A stretch of 64,000 nucleotides of DNA from Tetracentron sinense (taxonomy: Eukaryota > Streptophyta > Magnoliopsida > Trochodendrales > Trochodendraceae), in assembly GCA_015143295.1 (NCBI GenBank), contig CM026563.1:3968001-4032000 (forward strand), written 5' to 3'. The notes under the pieces were generated by a model, which searched no databases, was not told the DNA's origin, and was given only the letters and a program-made list of their open reading frames with translations. The position numbers were made by a program, and so were the translations under genes. Positions 20,831 to 31,800 of this stretch are shown piece after piece. Position 1 is the first letter of the stretch. The number at the start of each line of letters is the position of its first letter.

Positions 20831-22130
20831 TCATCTAGCAAAGTCAGCATCAGAATAACTAAAAATTTCTAATGATGTGTTCTTAGGGTACCAAAGTCCT
20901 AATTCAATTGTTCCAATTAGATATTTGAAAAAAACAATTATAGCAATCATATGTGATTCTTTAGGATTAACTTGAAATCTAGCACACATGCATACACTAA
21001 ACATGATATCAGGTCTACTAGCAATCAAGTATAACAAACTACCAATCATACCTCGATACTTAGTTTCTACCACACTTATGCCTTTTTCATTTTTATCCAA
21101 CTTGGTAGATGGACTCATGGGAATGTCAGCTTCCTTTGAGTTGTCCATTCCAAATTTCTTGAGAAGCTCTCTTGTGTACTTGGCTTGATTGATGAATGTG
21201 TCTTCCTTTGTTTGCTTGATTTGAAACCCGAGGAAGAAGTTCAATTCTCCCATCATGCTCATCTCGAACTCATCTTGCATGGTTTTAGCAAATTCTTGAC
21301 AAAGAGTTTCATTAGTAGATCCAAAAATAATATCATTAATATAAATTTGCACTATAAGCATATCATCATTTTTAGATTTTATAAACAATGTAGTATCAAT
21401 TTTTCCTCTAATGAAATTATTTTCAAGTAGGAAGCCACTTAGTCTATCATACCAAGCTCTTGGAGTTTGCTTTAAATCATATAGGATTTTAGTGAGTTTG
21501 AACACATGATTATGCATTTTATGATTTTCAAAACAAGAAGGTTGTTCAACATATACTTCCTCCGAAATAAATCTATTTAAAAAAGCATTTTTAACATCCA
21601 TTTGATATAGTTTAAAATCTTTAAAACTAGCATATGCAAGAAGCATTTTAATAGCTTCAAGTCTAGCAACATGGGTAAAAGTTTCATCATAATCAATTCC
21701 CTCTTTTTGGGTGTATCCTTGAGCTACTAGTCTAGCTTTGTTTTTAATGATGTTTCCACTTTCATCCTTTTTATTTTTAAAAATCCACTTAGTACCAATT
21801 ATAGATTTACATTTAGGTCTAAGTACTAAGTCTCATACTTGGTTTCTTTCAAATTGATTAAGTTCCTCTTGCATAACAATTCCTCAAGATTTATCATTAA
21901 TTGCTTCAAGTACATTCTTAGGTTCAATTTGAGAGAGGAATTCAAGGTTATTACAAATATTTCTTCTTGTTCTTACACCTTGTTCCATATTTCTAATAAT
22001 GAGATTTTTAGGATGGTCTTTTATTAATCTCCATGTCTTAGGAAGTTGAGTTTCATTTTCTTCTTCATTTTCATCTAAGTTTTCAACCTCTAAGGTTTTG
22101 TCAACATCATTAATTATCTTGATTTTCATT
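20831..22130 (-). pseudogene. Copia reverse transcriptase, degraded
   Basis: RT core with [34 protein letters not shown] and the active site YINDIIFG, where the first aspartate of YVDD has become asparagine (GAT to AAT). [29 protein letters not shown] and YSDADF follow. The N-terminal segment (21884-22129) is in the same frame but separated by a stop. The frame ends with TGA at 20831 and shifts before RNase H. Confidence 0.9.
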
Positions 22131-22299
22131 TTTATCTTTATTGATTTCCAAATTTGCTATATCTTTAAATATGTTTTCTATTGGATCATCTTTATCAAAT
22201 TTCTTGGATTCAAATGGATTAGATTCATCAAATATAACATGTATTGATTCTTCTACAATTAGGGAAATTTTGTTATTTCCCTATAGGCTTTGCTATTAG

Positions 22300-23490
22300 A
22301 AGAATAACCAATAAATATTCATTCACTAGATTTTGGTTCAAATTTCTTTAAATTGTGTTTGTTATTTAGAATAAAACATTTGCATACAAATACTTTAAAG
22401 TAATCAATATTTGGTGATCTTCCTTTCCAAAGCTCATAAAGGGGTTTTATTTAATTTATTTCTAATAACAACCTATTGATTACATAACAAGAAGTACTAA
22501 TGACCTCAGCCCAAAAATAACTACGAAGTTTATGTTCATTTAGCATTGTTCTACCCATTTCTTGTAAGGATCTATTCTTTTTTTCAACTACCCTATTTTG
22601 TTGAGGAGTTCTAGGAGTGGAGAAGTTATGTTTGAAACCATTTTCTTCACAAAAATATTCAAGTTCTTTGTTCTTGAATTCTCCACCTCTATAACTTCTA
22701 ATATTATTAATGGAGTAGTCTTTCTCATTTTAAACTCTTTTACAAAAATTTTCAAACAAAACATGCACTTCACTTTTATGAGATACAAATAGCACCCAAG
22801 TGAATCTAGAGTAATCATCAATAATAACAAAAGCATAAAGTTTACCACCTAAGCTTGCTACATCATTTAGCCCAAACAAGTCCATATGCAATAATTTCAA
22901 AGGCCTAGAAGTAGATATTTCTATTTTCTTTTTAAAAGATGACTTAATTTGTTTTCCTAGTTGGCAAACATCACAAATTTTATTTTTTGGAAACTTGGTT
23001 CTTGGCAAACATTTTACAAGTTCATTTTTAGACAATTTAGATAGTAAATCCATACTTACATGGCCTAACCTTCTATGTTAAAGCCAACTAGTTTCATTCA
23101 TAGCTGAAAAACACATTAAGTTTTGAGAGGTTAATTCATCAAAGTTTATAGTATACACATTTTCATATCTATGAGCAATAAACATGATATTAATATTGTG
23201 TTTGTCTTTAATTATGCAAACATTTGATTTAAAAGACACATTTAGACCTTCATCACACAATTGACTAATATTAATTAAATTATATTTAAGACCATCTACT
23301 AATAAAACATTTTCAATGAAAGTAGTATTGTCCTTACCAACATTACCTATTCCGATGATCTTCTCTTTCGCGTTGTCCCCGTAGGTCACTCGCCCTCCAT
23401 CTTTAGGAGTGATTGAGATGAAAATCTTTTATTCCCCGGCATGTGCTTTGAGCATCCATTATCCAAGAACCATCTTAACTTGGAGGAGCT
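22300..23490 (-). pseudogene. Copia protease and integrase, degraded
   Basis: The protease motif reads LDNGCSKHM where LDSGC is usual, with a frameshift just after it. Then come the GAG-pre-integrase region (NVLLVDGLKYNLINISQLCD), the H-C zinc site (HRRLGHVS, CDVCQLGK) and the integrase core (LLHMDLFG, FVIIDDYSRFTWV). Stops replace a tryptophan before HRRLGH (23078-23080) and a glutamine after FCKRV (22730-22732). The second catalytic aspartate is lost: RSYRGGEF for RSDRGGEF. The first aspartate and the glutamate (VVEKKNR) remain. Confidence 0.85.
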
Positions 23491-23920
23491 AGACTTCTAA
23501 CATACCTACAAGATAAGTTTAAGTAACTCCAATGTATGTTCCTCCCAGTACCCACACAGTTTTGGTTGGTGCCCAAACTGATTTATGATTGGTCTTGGGA
23601 GTGAATGATCCCTTTGGGACCCAAACTTTCTTCACCATTTTCTTTCCATTAAATGTAAAAAAATGCATTAGATGGTGGGTTTAAAGTACTAGTTGAGTTT
23701 AAGAAAAAGTTTTGGTATTCATTTTATTTTGTAAAGGGATTATACCTAAGTCTAGCCTTACCAAAGAAGCATCTTTGTTGGACCAATAGTCTCTCTAGAT
23801 TCTTTTCACTCATAGACAAGGTGTGAGCTATCTTAGTCAAATCTTTGACTTTAGCTTGAAGTTCTTCACACTCACAAGATGAGCCATGGGATGAATTTTG
23901 AAATTCTTTTAATTTTTCAT

Positions 23921-25115
23921 TTAAATTTCATTTTCATTTGCTAGGGAAGTCCTTTCATTTTGTAAAACTTCACAAGAATTTGTAAGAGTATGAATGTCCT
24001 TTTTGAAAGATTTGTTCATTGAAGTAATTCTTTTGAATTCTAAGTATAACTCATTAAAAGCATCCCTAATTTCATCATAAGAAAGGGATTCATTGAGTGA
24101 AGGAGTTACCTCATCCTCATTTATCATGAGGCACAAGTTCGCCATTTCTTCATCACTTGAAGCTTCCGAGCTGCTTTCCTCAGAATCATTTCATGTAGCC
24201 TTCATAGTTTTTTTCTTGAATCTTTTGCTTTTCTTAAGTTGAGGATACTCCGTCTTGATGTGTCCCGCCTTTTTGCACTCATAGAAAATAATCGGTTTTT
24301 TCTTGCTTGATTCACCTTTAGATACTTCCTTGGTGAATTCTTTCTTGAAAGGCTTTTTCTTGAAGTTCCTTTTATTTTTTAGGAACCTTTTGAATTTTCT
24401 TGCCATGAAGGCAATGTCTTCATCTTCATCACTTTCTTTTTTTTCTTCACTTTCTTCTTGATGAGAAGACTTTAGAGCAAGTTCTTTCTTGAGCTTGGGC
24501 TCATCTTCTTGATGTCCCTTCATGATCACTTCATGAGTCATCAATGAACCTAGAAGCCCATCCATATGGACCTTGGTCAAGTCCTTTGCTTCTTGAATGA
24601 CTATCACTTTAGGAGGCCATTCCTTTGGCAATGAAAGGAGCACTTTTCTTACATTTTCTGTACTAAAATAAACTTTACCAAGTGCCTTTAGTCCATTCAA
24701 AATATTTGAAAATCTAGTGAACATTTCACTAATTGATTCATTTTTTTTCATTTTGAAAAGTTCATATTTGTGAACCAACATACTAATATTTTCTTCTTTA
24801 ACTTGGTTGGTTCCTTCATATGTAACTTGAAGATTATCCCATATTTCTTTTGTTGAATCACATCCAGAGACTCTAGTAAACTCTTGTGGGTTAAGAGCAC
24901 AGTACAAATTGCTAATAGTCTTAGACTTTTATCTGAATGAGTTTAATATCAGCATCATTCCACTCTTCCTCAACTTTAGGAATTCTTACATCATCAACTA
25001 CTTTTGTGGCAAGATGTGGACCTTTGACTATGACTCTCCAACATTCATAGTCAAGGGCTTGGAGGTAGAACATCATCTGGATTTTTCAATAGTTATAGTT
25101 TTCTCCATTAAACAA
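23921..25115 (-). pseudogene. Copia gag, degraded
   Basis: Capsid-type polyprotein. FYLQALDYECWRVIVKGP and CALNPQEFTRVSGC mark the retrotransposon gag domain, followed by an acidic/lysine-rich linker, a zinc knuckle region (YECKKAGHIKTEYPQ) and a coiled-coil-like tail (NELYLEFKRITSM). Damage: TGA near the start where tryptophan is expected, a frameshift near 24925, a TGA at 24191, and loss of the first and last cysteines of the CX2CX4HX4C knuckle. Confidence 0.85.
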
Positions 25116-25223
25116 TGGAGGACGGGTGGTCGATTAGCCCTCTCCTAAGGTAGTAGGAAAAAATTTTGTCATTTAAAATCGTTAACTCTAAGATGATTAA
25201 ATCTGAATAGCTAGAGTACCAAA

Positions 25224-25234
25224 CTTTGATACCA
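25224..25234 (-). other. Primer binding site of the SIRE-type Copia
   Basis: Minus-strand TGGTATCAAAG lies two bases past the LTR end, a one-change variant of the initiator tRNA-Met primer site. Confidence 0.8.
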
Positions 25235-25236
25235 AT

Positions 25237-26937
25237 TGTTGCACAGCAAATGAACCCTAGAGGGGGGTGATTAGGGTCAATGGTAATTTAAAAATTAATC
25301 TAAGTGATTTATGCGGAATTTAAGTGAGTTAACACAATTGCTACAACCAATAACAAGATAAATAGTGAGAGGGTGTGATAAGGAATACCACACACAAGAA
25401 TTGATATCGGGGTTCAGCAACTTGCCTACGTCCCCGCCTTTAAGCTTCCCGCCTTAAGGATTTTCCCACGATCCCACTAATCATACTCTTCTTTACGGGT
25501 AGAGAGCAAACCTATACAATCATTTTCACAGGCTCAGGATAAAACATCTTCAAGAGAATGCCTCTCCTGGATACAAGAAGAACTTCTTCACTAGTGCAAG
25601 AATCCTCAATTCTTGACTTAGCTTTTTACAAAGAGTTATTACATATTGAATCCGAAATTGAAAACTGCTTACTAAGCTAGATAAGAATGGAAAACAAATC
25701 TAATAATCTCTCAAAGATGATTGGAATTGAATGCTCTAACACAAAGGGATTGGGATTCTAGGTTTTCAATGAAAAATAGAGTATTGATTGCTGGAACTGA
25801 TTGAATAATCAATGAATGAATGAATAGTGTAAGATTGGTATCTTTTTGTTCATAAATAAGCTCTATTTATAGTTGAACAATCAATATGACCGTTGTAGGA
25901 ATATTTAATATGAACTAGCCGTTGAAAACTAGCCGTTATACTCAGTTCCCGCAAGCACTAGTCGACGAGTGGTCTGGAAACTCACTAGAGTCATCGCCGA
26001 GTGAAAACAGCAGTCAAATTTGGTTTACTGTCATGCCACTCATTGATGAGTCCCTTGCACTTGTCGACGAGTTCTCTGAAAAATTACAGAGAACTCATCT
26101 TAGTGAGATCAAAAAGATGGGTATGATGCTATGGTCCATAGGCATTCATAAAATCATTATTTTAATCATTTTTAGGCCCCCAGAATGATATCCAAACTAT
26201 TCTAAGTCTCCTAGGGTCTATCTAGGTAACTTGGAGCAATCAAGTTCCAAGATCTTGAGGACTTTACATGGTCCTAGATACTCTTGACTTAAACACTAAA
26301 CTCCTTTGAGAGTTGGTCTTCTTATGGAACTCATGGAGCTTCAATCTTGATGAATCTTCATGATTTGACTTTAGTCCTAAGAGAATCAAAGTCAAAAGTT
26401 AAGTATAAGTCAATTCAAGGAAAAAGCTTTAAGGACTAAAGTCAAATCATGAAGACTCATCAAGACTGAAGCTCCATGGGTTCCATAAGAAGACCAACTC
26501 TCAAAGGAGTTTAGTGTTTAAGTCAAGAGTATCTAGGACCATGTAAAGTCCTCAAGATCTTGGAACTTGATTGCTCCAAGTTACCTAGATAGACCCTAGG
26601 AGACTTAGAATAATTTGGATATTATTCTGAGGGCCTAAAAATGATTAAAATAATGATTTTATGAATGCCTATGGACCATAGCCTCATACCCATCTTTTTG
26701 ATCTCACTAAGATGAGTTCTCTGTAATTTTTCAGAGAACTCGTCGACGAGTGGCATGCTTTGATTCTCTTGAGTGGTTGACCTTTTCAATACTTCATATC
26801 TTAAATGATGATCTTAATACTCTTTTTCTCTAAAAGTACACACTAAATGGAAACATTAGCATCATAAAGATCATTCCATTATTATGTTATTCTCGAAACT
26901 ATTAAGGGTATTTAGAGTTGTAACCTTGAGGCTAACA
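25237..26937 (-). repeat. 5' LTR of the SIRE-type Copia with internal inverted duplication
   Basis: 1701 bp, against 1359 bp for its partner. The surplus is an inverted copy of LTR sequence (26379-26752) that forms a long hairpin with 26058-26378. Palindromes lie near 25957, 26038, 26058 and 26739, and a TATA box is at about 25860-25870. Confidence 0.9.
26058..26752. repeat. Long inverted repeat within the Copia 5' LTR
   Basis: Arms 26058-26378 and 26432-26752, about 321 bp each and nearly identical, separated by a 53-base loop. The right arm is the reverse complement of the left, and normal LTR order resumes at about 26758 (TTTGATTCTCTTGAG). The other LTR lacks it. Confidence 0.9.
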
Positions 26938-26942
26938 ACTCG

Positions 26943-27401
26943 CACCTCATAAACGCTGCTATCCAGTGTTGGAACTCATCGTACATGGTCTTCCGTTTCA
27001 GTAAGAACGAGTTATGTCCGACTTTGGAGGAAATTCAGCACATTTTGGGCTTAACCATGGAGGGCGAAGCCATAATACCGCGCTATAAGACAACATACCA
27101 GACAGACCTCTCAAGGTTCTTGCATATCAAGTCTGTCTGGTTGCAGCACGGTCGTAACGGCTCTTATGATCGGATACCCATAAAATATCTGAAAGATCAT
27201 TACAGCCACAAGTGGAACCCTGACACCATAACAACTGAACTTCCCGATCTCAATGCCTTTACACTGATAGTCATGTCTCAATTGGTATTCCCGAAACACT
27301 ACACCATCGCCGACTCAATACTGGTAGGGGTTATCGAAGACATGCGCAGCTCCGGAACAGTTGTACAGTCATCCTTGTCCTCCCTCACCAAATCTATCTA
27401 A
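26943..27401 (+). pseudogene. Gypsy-type gag, continuation after the Copia
   Basis: The frame resumes in phase with 15722-15913 and includes MVFRFSKNELCPTLEEIQ, a motif of the N-terminal gag region in Tat-like plant elements. It runs to a TAA at 27399. A further open stretch in the same frame to about 27593 has no recognised motif. Confidence 0.62.
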
Positions 27402-28096
27402 GAGGTGTATTTCACCCAAAAAAAATTATATGGGGTGTTTCACAAATTATACACCCAACCCACAACCGAATCGCATGCACCACCCCTTTTTCTCCGGATA
27501 GAATCACAACCTATCACGATTGAACTCAAGGAGAGTTCAATCATACCCATAGGTCAACACATGTCCTTGTTCACCCCAATTAATTATGGTTAAGATCCAC
27601 TAACTCTTAGGGTTCAGTAATCTAGCCTTGTTTACGTGCAGTGAGGAAAGCTCATTCAAATATGAGTGTTTTTGCAATATTTTCTGAAGTTTGAAAATGT
27701 AAAACTGAGAAGATTTGTGCCTGATAGCGTAGCTTTGGATGGAGCTAATTTCGAGCTAATTTCCAATGTCTACACATGTTTTAATTTTTTTGATGCGCCG
27801 GCTAGCCTGAAGACTTAAGACCCACAACTAGGATTTCATTAGATTGTCGCCATGCCATTTTTTCTTTTGTTTTGGGAGGATGTTCTATTTCATTTTGACC
27901 AAGTTGGCTATTAACACCGAACAGTTATAACATCACAATAAACTGGAACAAGGTTTACCAGGAAAAAAAACTGGCAGAAGCGTTCACTAGTTTAACTGGC
28001 ATGGACTGGGCTTTGATTACTGCAAGAAACTAGAGTATCAAGCCTATACATGTGTCAAGCCAGCATGCATAACAAAGCTAATGAACCCCTTGCTTG
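27402..28096. other. Flank between the Gypsy remnant and the SPK1 3' end
   Basis: Holds a short hairpin ATTGAACT..AGTTCAAT (about 27508-27534) and GGTTAAGATCCACTAACTCTT (about 27588-27610), both with relatives near 34940-35110 and 38835-38935. Otherwise AT-rich with no gene. Confidence 0.45.
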
Positions 28097-28277
28097 GGAG
28101 ATCTGATCACAGTCAATTGCAATTGAATTCAAGTGAATTCAATTGCATGTGTCAAATATGCATTGGAAGAGAAAATTTTGAATTTGATTTTCCGCCTCCG
28201 TTTCCCTCCATTCCATATATGACACATACAATTGAATTCACTTGAATTCAATTACAATTGGCTGCGATCAGATCTCC
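28097..28277. repeat. Fold-back MITE downstream of SPK1
   Basis: 181 bp. The left end GGAGATCTGATC is matched by GATCAGATCTCC at the right, and AATTGAATTCAAGTGAATTC at the left by its inverse at the right, giving arms of about 57 bp around a loop of about 65 bp. A clear target duplication is not seen. Confidence 0.75.
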
Positions 28278-28577
28278 TTCCTTGGAATACTATTACAGGA
28301 TTCGATTGCATTTTCTGATAGTGATAATGTATATTTAAAAAATGGAAATTGAAGCAAAAGGTTAGAAGCATTAGATTGTGGCACCTGACCTCAAAGAAGC
28401 AACCATGCCAAAAACACACAGGCTCACATAGAGCTTGTTGGATTGATAGCATATACATGAAAAAACTGAACAAAAATATATGAATCTGGCCCCAAACGTG
28501 CACAAAAAATAATAAAAGAGACCCAACCAAAAAAAAAACTAAAGCAGTGCTATAACAAATCCACAGCATCAGAGGTC
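28278..28577 (-). other. SPK1 3' flank, probable 3' UTR
   Basis: 300 bp downstream of the SPK1 stop. No minus-strand AATAAA is evident, so the cleavage site is unknown. The open frame here is taken to be chance. Confidence 0.4.
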
Positions 28578-28835
28578 TCACAGGATTTCAGGGATGTAGT
28601 GAGAAAGCTCTTCAGTGAGGGACTGGAACCCATTCGAGAGCTGGATGTGGAAATCGTTGCCTTCCTTGTCGTCTTCCTTCCCAATCAACCTAAAGTGAAA
28701 TCCGAACGCACGCTTACAAACCGCCTTGAATTCTAGTAGTGCGGCAATTAGTTGCGGTAGTTCCTGTGAATGCAGCCTAGTTGCAGGCTCACCCGACAGA
28801 AAAGTCGTGCATACACTCAAGACTCCACTGTTCAC
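28578..28835 (-). CDS. SPK1: SPK1 last exon
   Basis: 85 codons plus TGA: VNSGVLSVCTTFLSGEPATR, LPQLIAALLEFKAVCKRAFG, NGFQSLTEELSHYIPEIL. The expected end IPAILSEL is cut to IPEIL. Acceptor CTGCAG. Confidence 0.94.
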   Translation of the reverse strand: MNSGVLSVCTTFLSGEPATRLHSQELPQLIAALLEFKAVCKRAFGFHFRLIGKEDDKEGNDFHIQLSNGFQSLTEELSHYIPEIL

Positions 28836-31800
28836 CTGCAGATCCACAATTTGTTTAGATCAAAATCACAGAAATCTGGGCTCAGACTGTAAGTTCAATG
28901 AGCCAAGACAAATGAAAAACGCTGATTACACCAGAAAGAAGGTAAAAATAAAAAATAGAAAGGATAAAGGGAAAAAGAAAAAAGAAAAAAGTCTTAGAAA
29001 ACGGAAGTTGAAGGGGATAGCCCACACAAAAATGGTAGACATGGCTGAGTTCTAACTCAACTTGTAATGTTTAAAAGATTGGTTTAAAATATTAAGAATG
29101 AAATACAATGAGGATAAGGCGGCTCATGATTAACTAGGATCCCAGCATCTCACCTGAACTGCAACACTGCTTTGGAGTATCCTCTGTGGACTCTGGAGAC
29201 GTGGAAGCTGATCCCCTTCGGAGCTGCAGGGCTCATCAAGTTCATTCCGTAGCGCAGCCGTCCAAGTTTCAATCATCCCAATGGCATTTTCTACTGGCGA
29301 GAACTCAAGAGATTCAGATTTTATTACCAAGAGTCGATTCACCAGGGCAGGGAATGAGCCCTCAGTCTGAAGTACAGTACGCCGCATCCACTGGTCTTCC
29401 AATCCACCTTGTGTCTTACCACTTTTGGTAAATGGGGTGTCAAACAAGAAGCGATCAAAGACACGTGCGTGCATTCTTCCAGTGGAAAGAGAGATCCTCT
29501 CTATTCTACTGCAAAGATTTTCATCTTCCATGACAGGATCCACCGCAATTATCTGCAGATAGCAAACTCCAGGCTGCAACTCATCTGCTTTGACTTGTCT
29601 AGAATCTGGAATTATGTGTAGGGTATGATTCCCATCCATCCTGCACTCATATATATGACTCAGCTTCTCCATTATGTCACCTAAGCTTACATCACAGGGC
29701 TCTCGATATACATATTCCTTTCTATCCAGCTTCCCAAATCGGTCTCCATAGAATCCCACTCGATAGTATGTTGCATCAGTGACTGGTATTGGGATTGATT
29801 CATAGATGTTGGTCAGCAATGTGTAGCATTTCGCAAGCTGCCCAAATGCCCTCCGGCTTTTATAAACTGGAATTATGAGCTCCAGAATGCTTGCACAGAA
29901 ATGATGGAGCTCAGCTTGAGAGAAAAGCTTATTTGCAAGCTGGAGGTATTTCACAGCAGAATCAACTGTCAATTTCGATGCACCGTATCCCTCTACCTCG
30001 GCAGCAGAAGCCTCAGCAGTAATCTCACTGCTGACCACGGGGCATATTTTACGTAAAGCAGCCACATGATCTCTGCTCCACACAGCATCATTTCTTCCAA
30101 CAAGAGCCTGCATGCATGTATGTTATCATCAGTCTGTAATTTTGTGGGAAATATTTGTGCTCCATTGTCTATTATATAACAAAGAAGCTCCTTAAAATAA
30201 GTATATGAATAAATGCCGAATTGAGGATACCATGAACTATAACTAGGATGGTCTTGTACTATTTTTCCCTTCTTATTTATAGGTAACTTTGATAGCACTT
30301 ATTTGACTGAAATCATAGCTTTTAATAGAGTGCAATGGCGAAACAGAATCCCCAAATATGTTGGGATAAGCTACTGATGATGATGACACGTAAACTATAT
30401 ATATACTGGTACTACCTCATATATATGGGATATATTCTGTCTTTCTACATTTACTCGTATTGACAAATATCCGTATATAGATTCTGTCCTACATGTGCTC
30501 TAATCGACAAATATCTACAAAATAACATGCTGCCCTGGGACCTGATCAGCACAATGATTTCTAGTGAACCAGGCATTGAAGGCATTGGGATGTGTCCATG
30601 TGCATGGTTTTACCATGTCCCTGTATAGAAAAAGGGGACTCGGTAAGATTAGATGAGAACCAAACAAAGATCGCTTTTTGTATGGATGCTCCTGAGTATT
30701 TACATATATCTATTGGCCTTCACTGGTGCTACACAACTATTCCTCACAGCATTATGTCCCTTAAAATATCAAACTGTACGGAAGTGTTGGCATAATGGGT
30801 TTGTCAAAGTCCCAAACCACGTATTCAAATCTAACATGCGTCGATATGTAAGTTAACAAATGTTGGTCATTACAAACATCCATAACAGTAGACTATTCAC
30901 CTGCATTACGACACCAGCAACAGCAACAGCACATTGTGCTGCTTCAGCCCAAGATTGCATCTCCTGATGTGCATCACACAAATGAAGTAACCAAATTATG
31001 TGAAGATTCGGGACAGAGGCATATGCCATTGCGAGTTTATAAAAGCTCTCTGTAGCTGCATATCTATCCAGAGTCATCACAGAAGCCTGCAAGATGAGAA
31101 TGCAGTTGATGTCGGCATATTCATATAATAGCTTCAATTTTCTGCAAGAGATTTAAAGGTCTTCTAAAGAATGTTAGAAGTTACCAAAAGTGCATGTTCC
31201 AGGCTAGCATCAAGGGCTAGAAGAAGACTATCAGACAGATATTTCACCTCTGACCAGGACCATCGGTTCTCTGACACAACTTCTGGAATTGCCACAAGAG
31301 CATTCTCAGGAAGTACACACTCTTTTAATAATTCGAAGCTCCTATTTTCATCAGCCATTTCCTCCAAAGACTTCCTAAGACGCCGAGCTTCACTGCTCTC
31401 TTGGAGAGTTCCATCGAACTTCATCTGAGTTAATTGTACATCAGACATCAGCTCCGACAAGGTAATCGTCAGCATGACCCTCAACCTTGTTGTTTGCAAA
31501 AGGTAATAGAATGAACTCTGCCAAAGTGAACATCAACATTTTATGTCAGTAATTGAGATCAGCCAGTGTACTGAATTTTACAGACCTCAAGAGCCTACCC
31601 TCACGAGTATCTGTAGCCCAATAACTGCCCTTTTTCTGATATTATCATTCCGAAAAACTGCAAGCCGAAGAAGATGGAAAGCAACTTGCTTTAAGAAATG
31701 GTCATTCTCCCTCGACATCAGTGTAGCTCCATGAAGATTGAAGACACGGTTGAATACAGGAAACAAAGCATTCCAAAAATCCAGTGGTTGACTTCGTGAG

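Larger units (their letters stand above)
15914..26937 (-). mobile_element. Full-length Copia element of SIRE/Maximus type, defective
   Basis: An 11.0-kb minus-strand element with LTRs at 25237-26937 (5') and 15914-17272 (3'). LTR ends are TGTTAGCC and GCAACA. Order in its own 5'-3' direction: LTR, primer site, gag, protease, integrase, RT, RNase H, an extra envelope-position ORF, purine tract, LTR. The flanks ACCCG (15909-15913) and ACTCG (26938-26942) are a 5-bp target duplication with one change. Gag through RT is one frame apart from nonsense codons and short shifts. Catalytic residues are lost in protease, integrase and RT, so the copy cannot move by itself. The extra ORF and domain order are typical of the SIRE/Maximus lineage. 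Confidence 0.93.
12363..27401 (+). mobile_element. Truncated Gypsy-type element, split by a Copia insertion
   Basis: A 2.5-kb LTR (12363-14847) is followed by a primer site, an 0.85-kb leader and a gag ORF starting at 15722. An 11-kb Copia (15914-26937) interrupts gag, which resumes in the same phase at 26943 once the Copia and one copy of its 5-bp target duplication are set aside. Gag stays open to a TAA at 27399-27401. Protease, RT, integrase and a 3' LTR are absent, so the element is truncated beyond about 27.4 kb. The long LTR and primer site suggest the Tat/Ogre group, from memory. Confidence 0.72.

Noticed and set aside
22588-22848. 86-codon minus-strand ORF
   Set aside because: It is a shifted frame over the integrase, which reads RSYRGGEF and VVEKKNR in the neighbouring frame.
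28252-28581. 109-codon minus-strand ORF next to the SPK1 stop
   Set aside because: It overlaps MITE and 3' flank sequence and has no domain; the neighbouring SPK1 exon ends in another frame.
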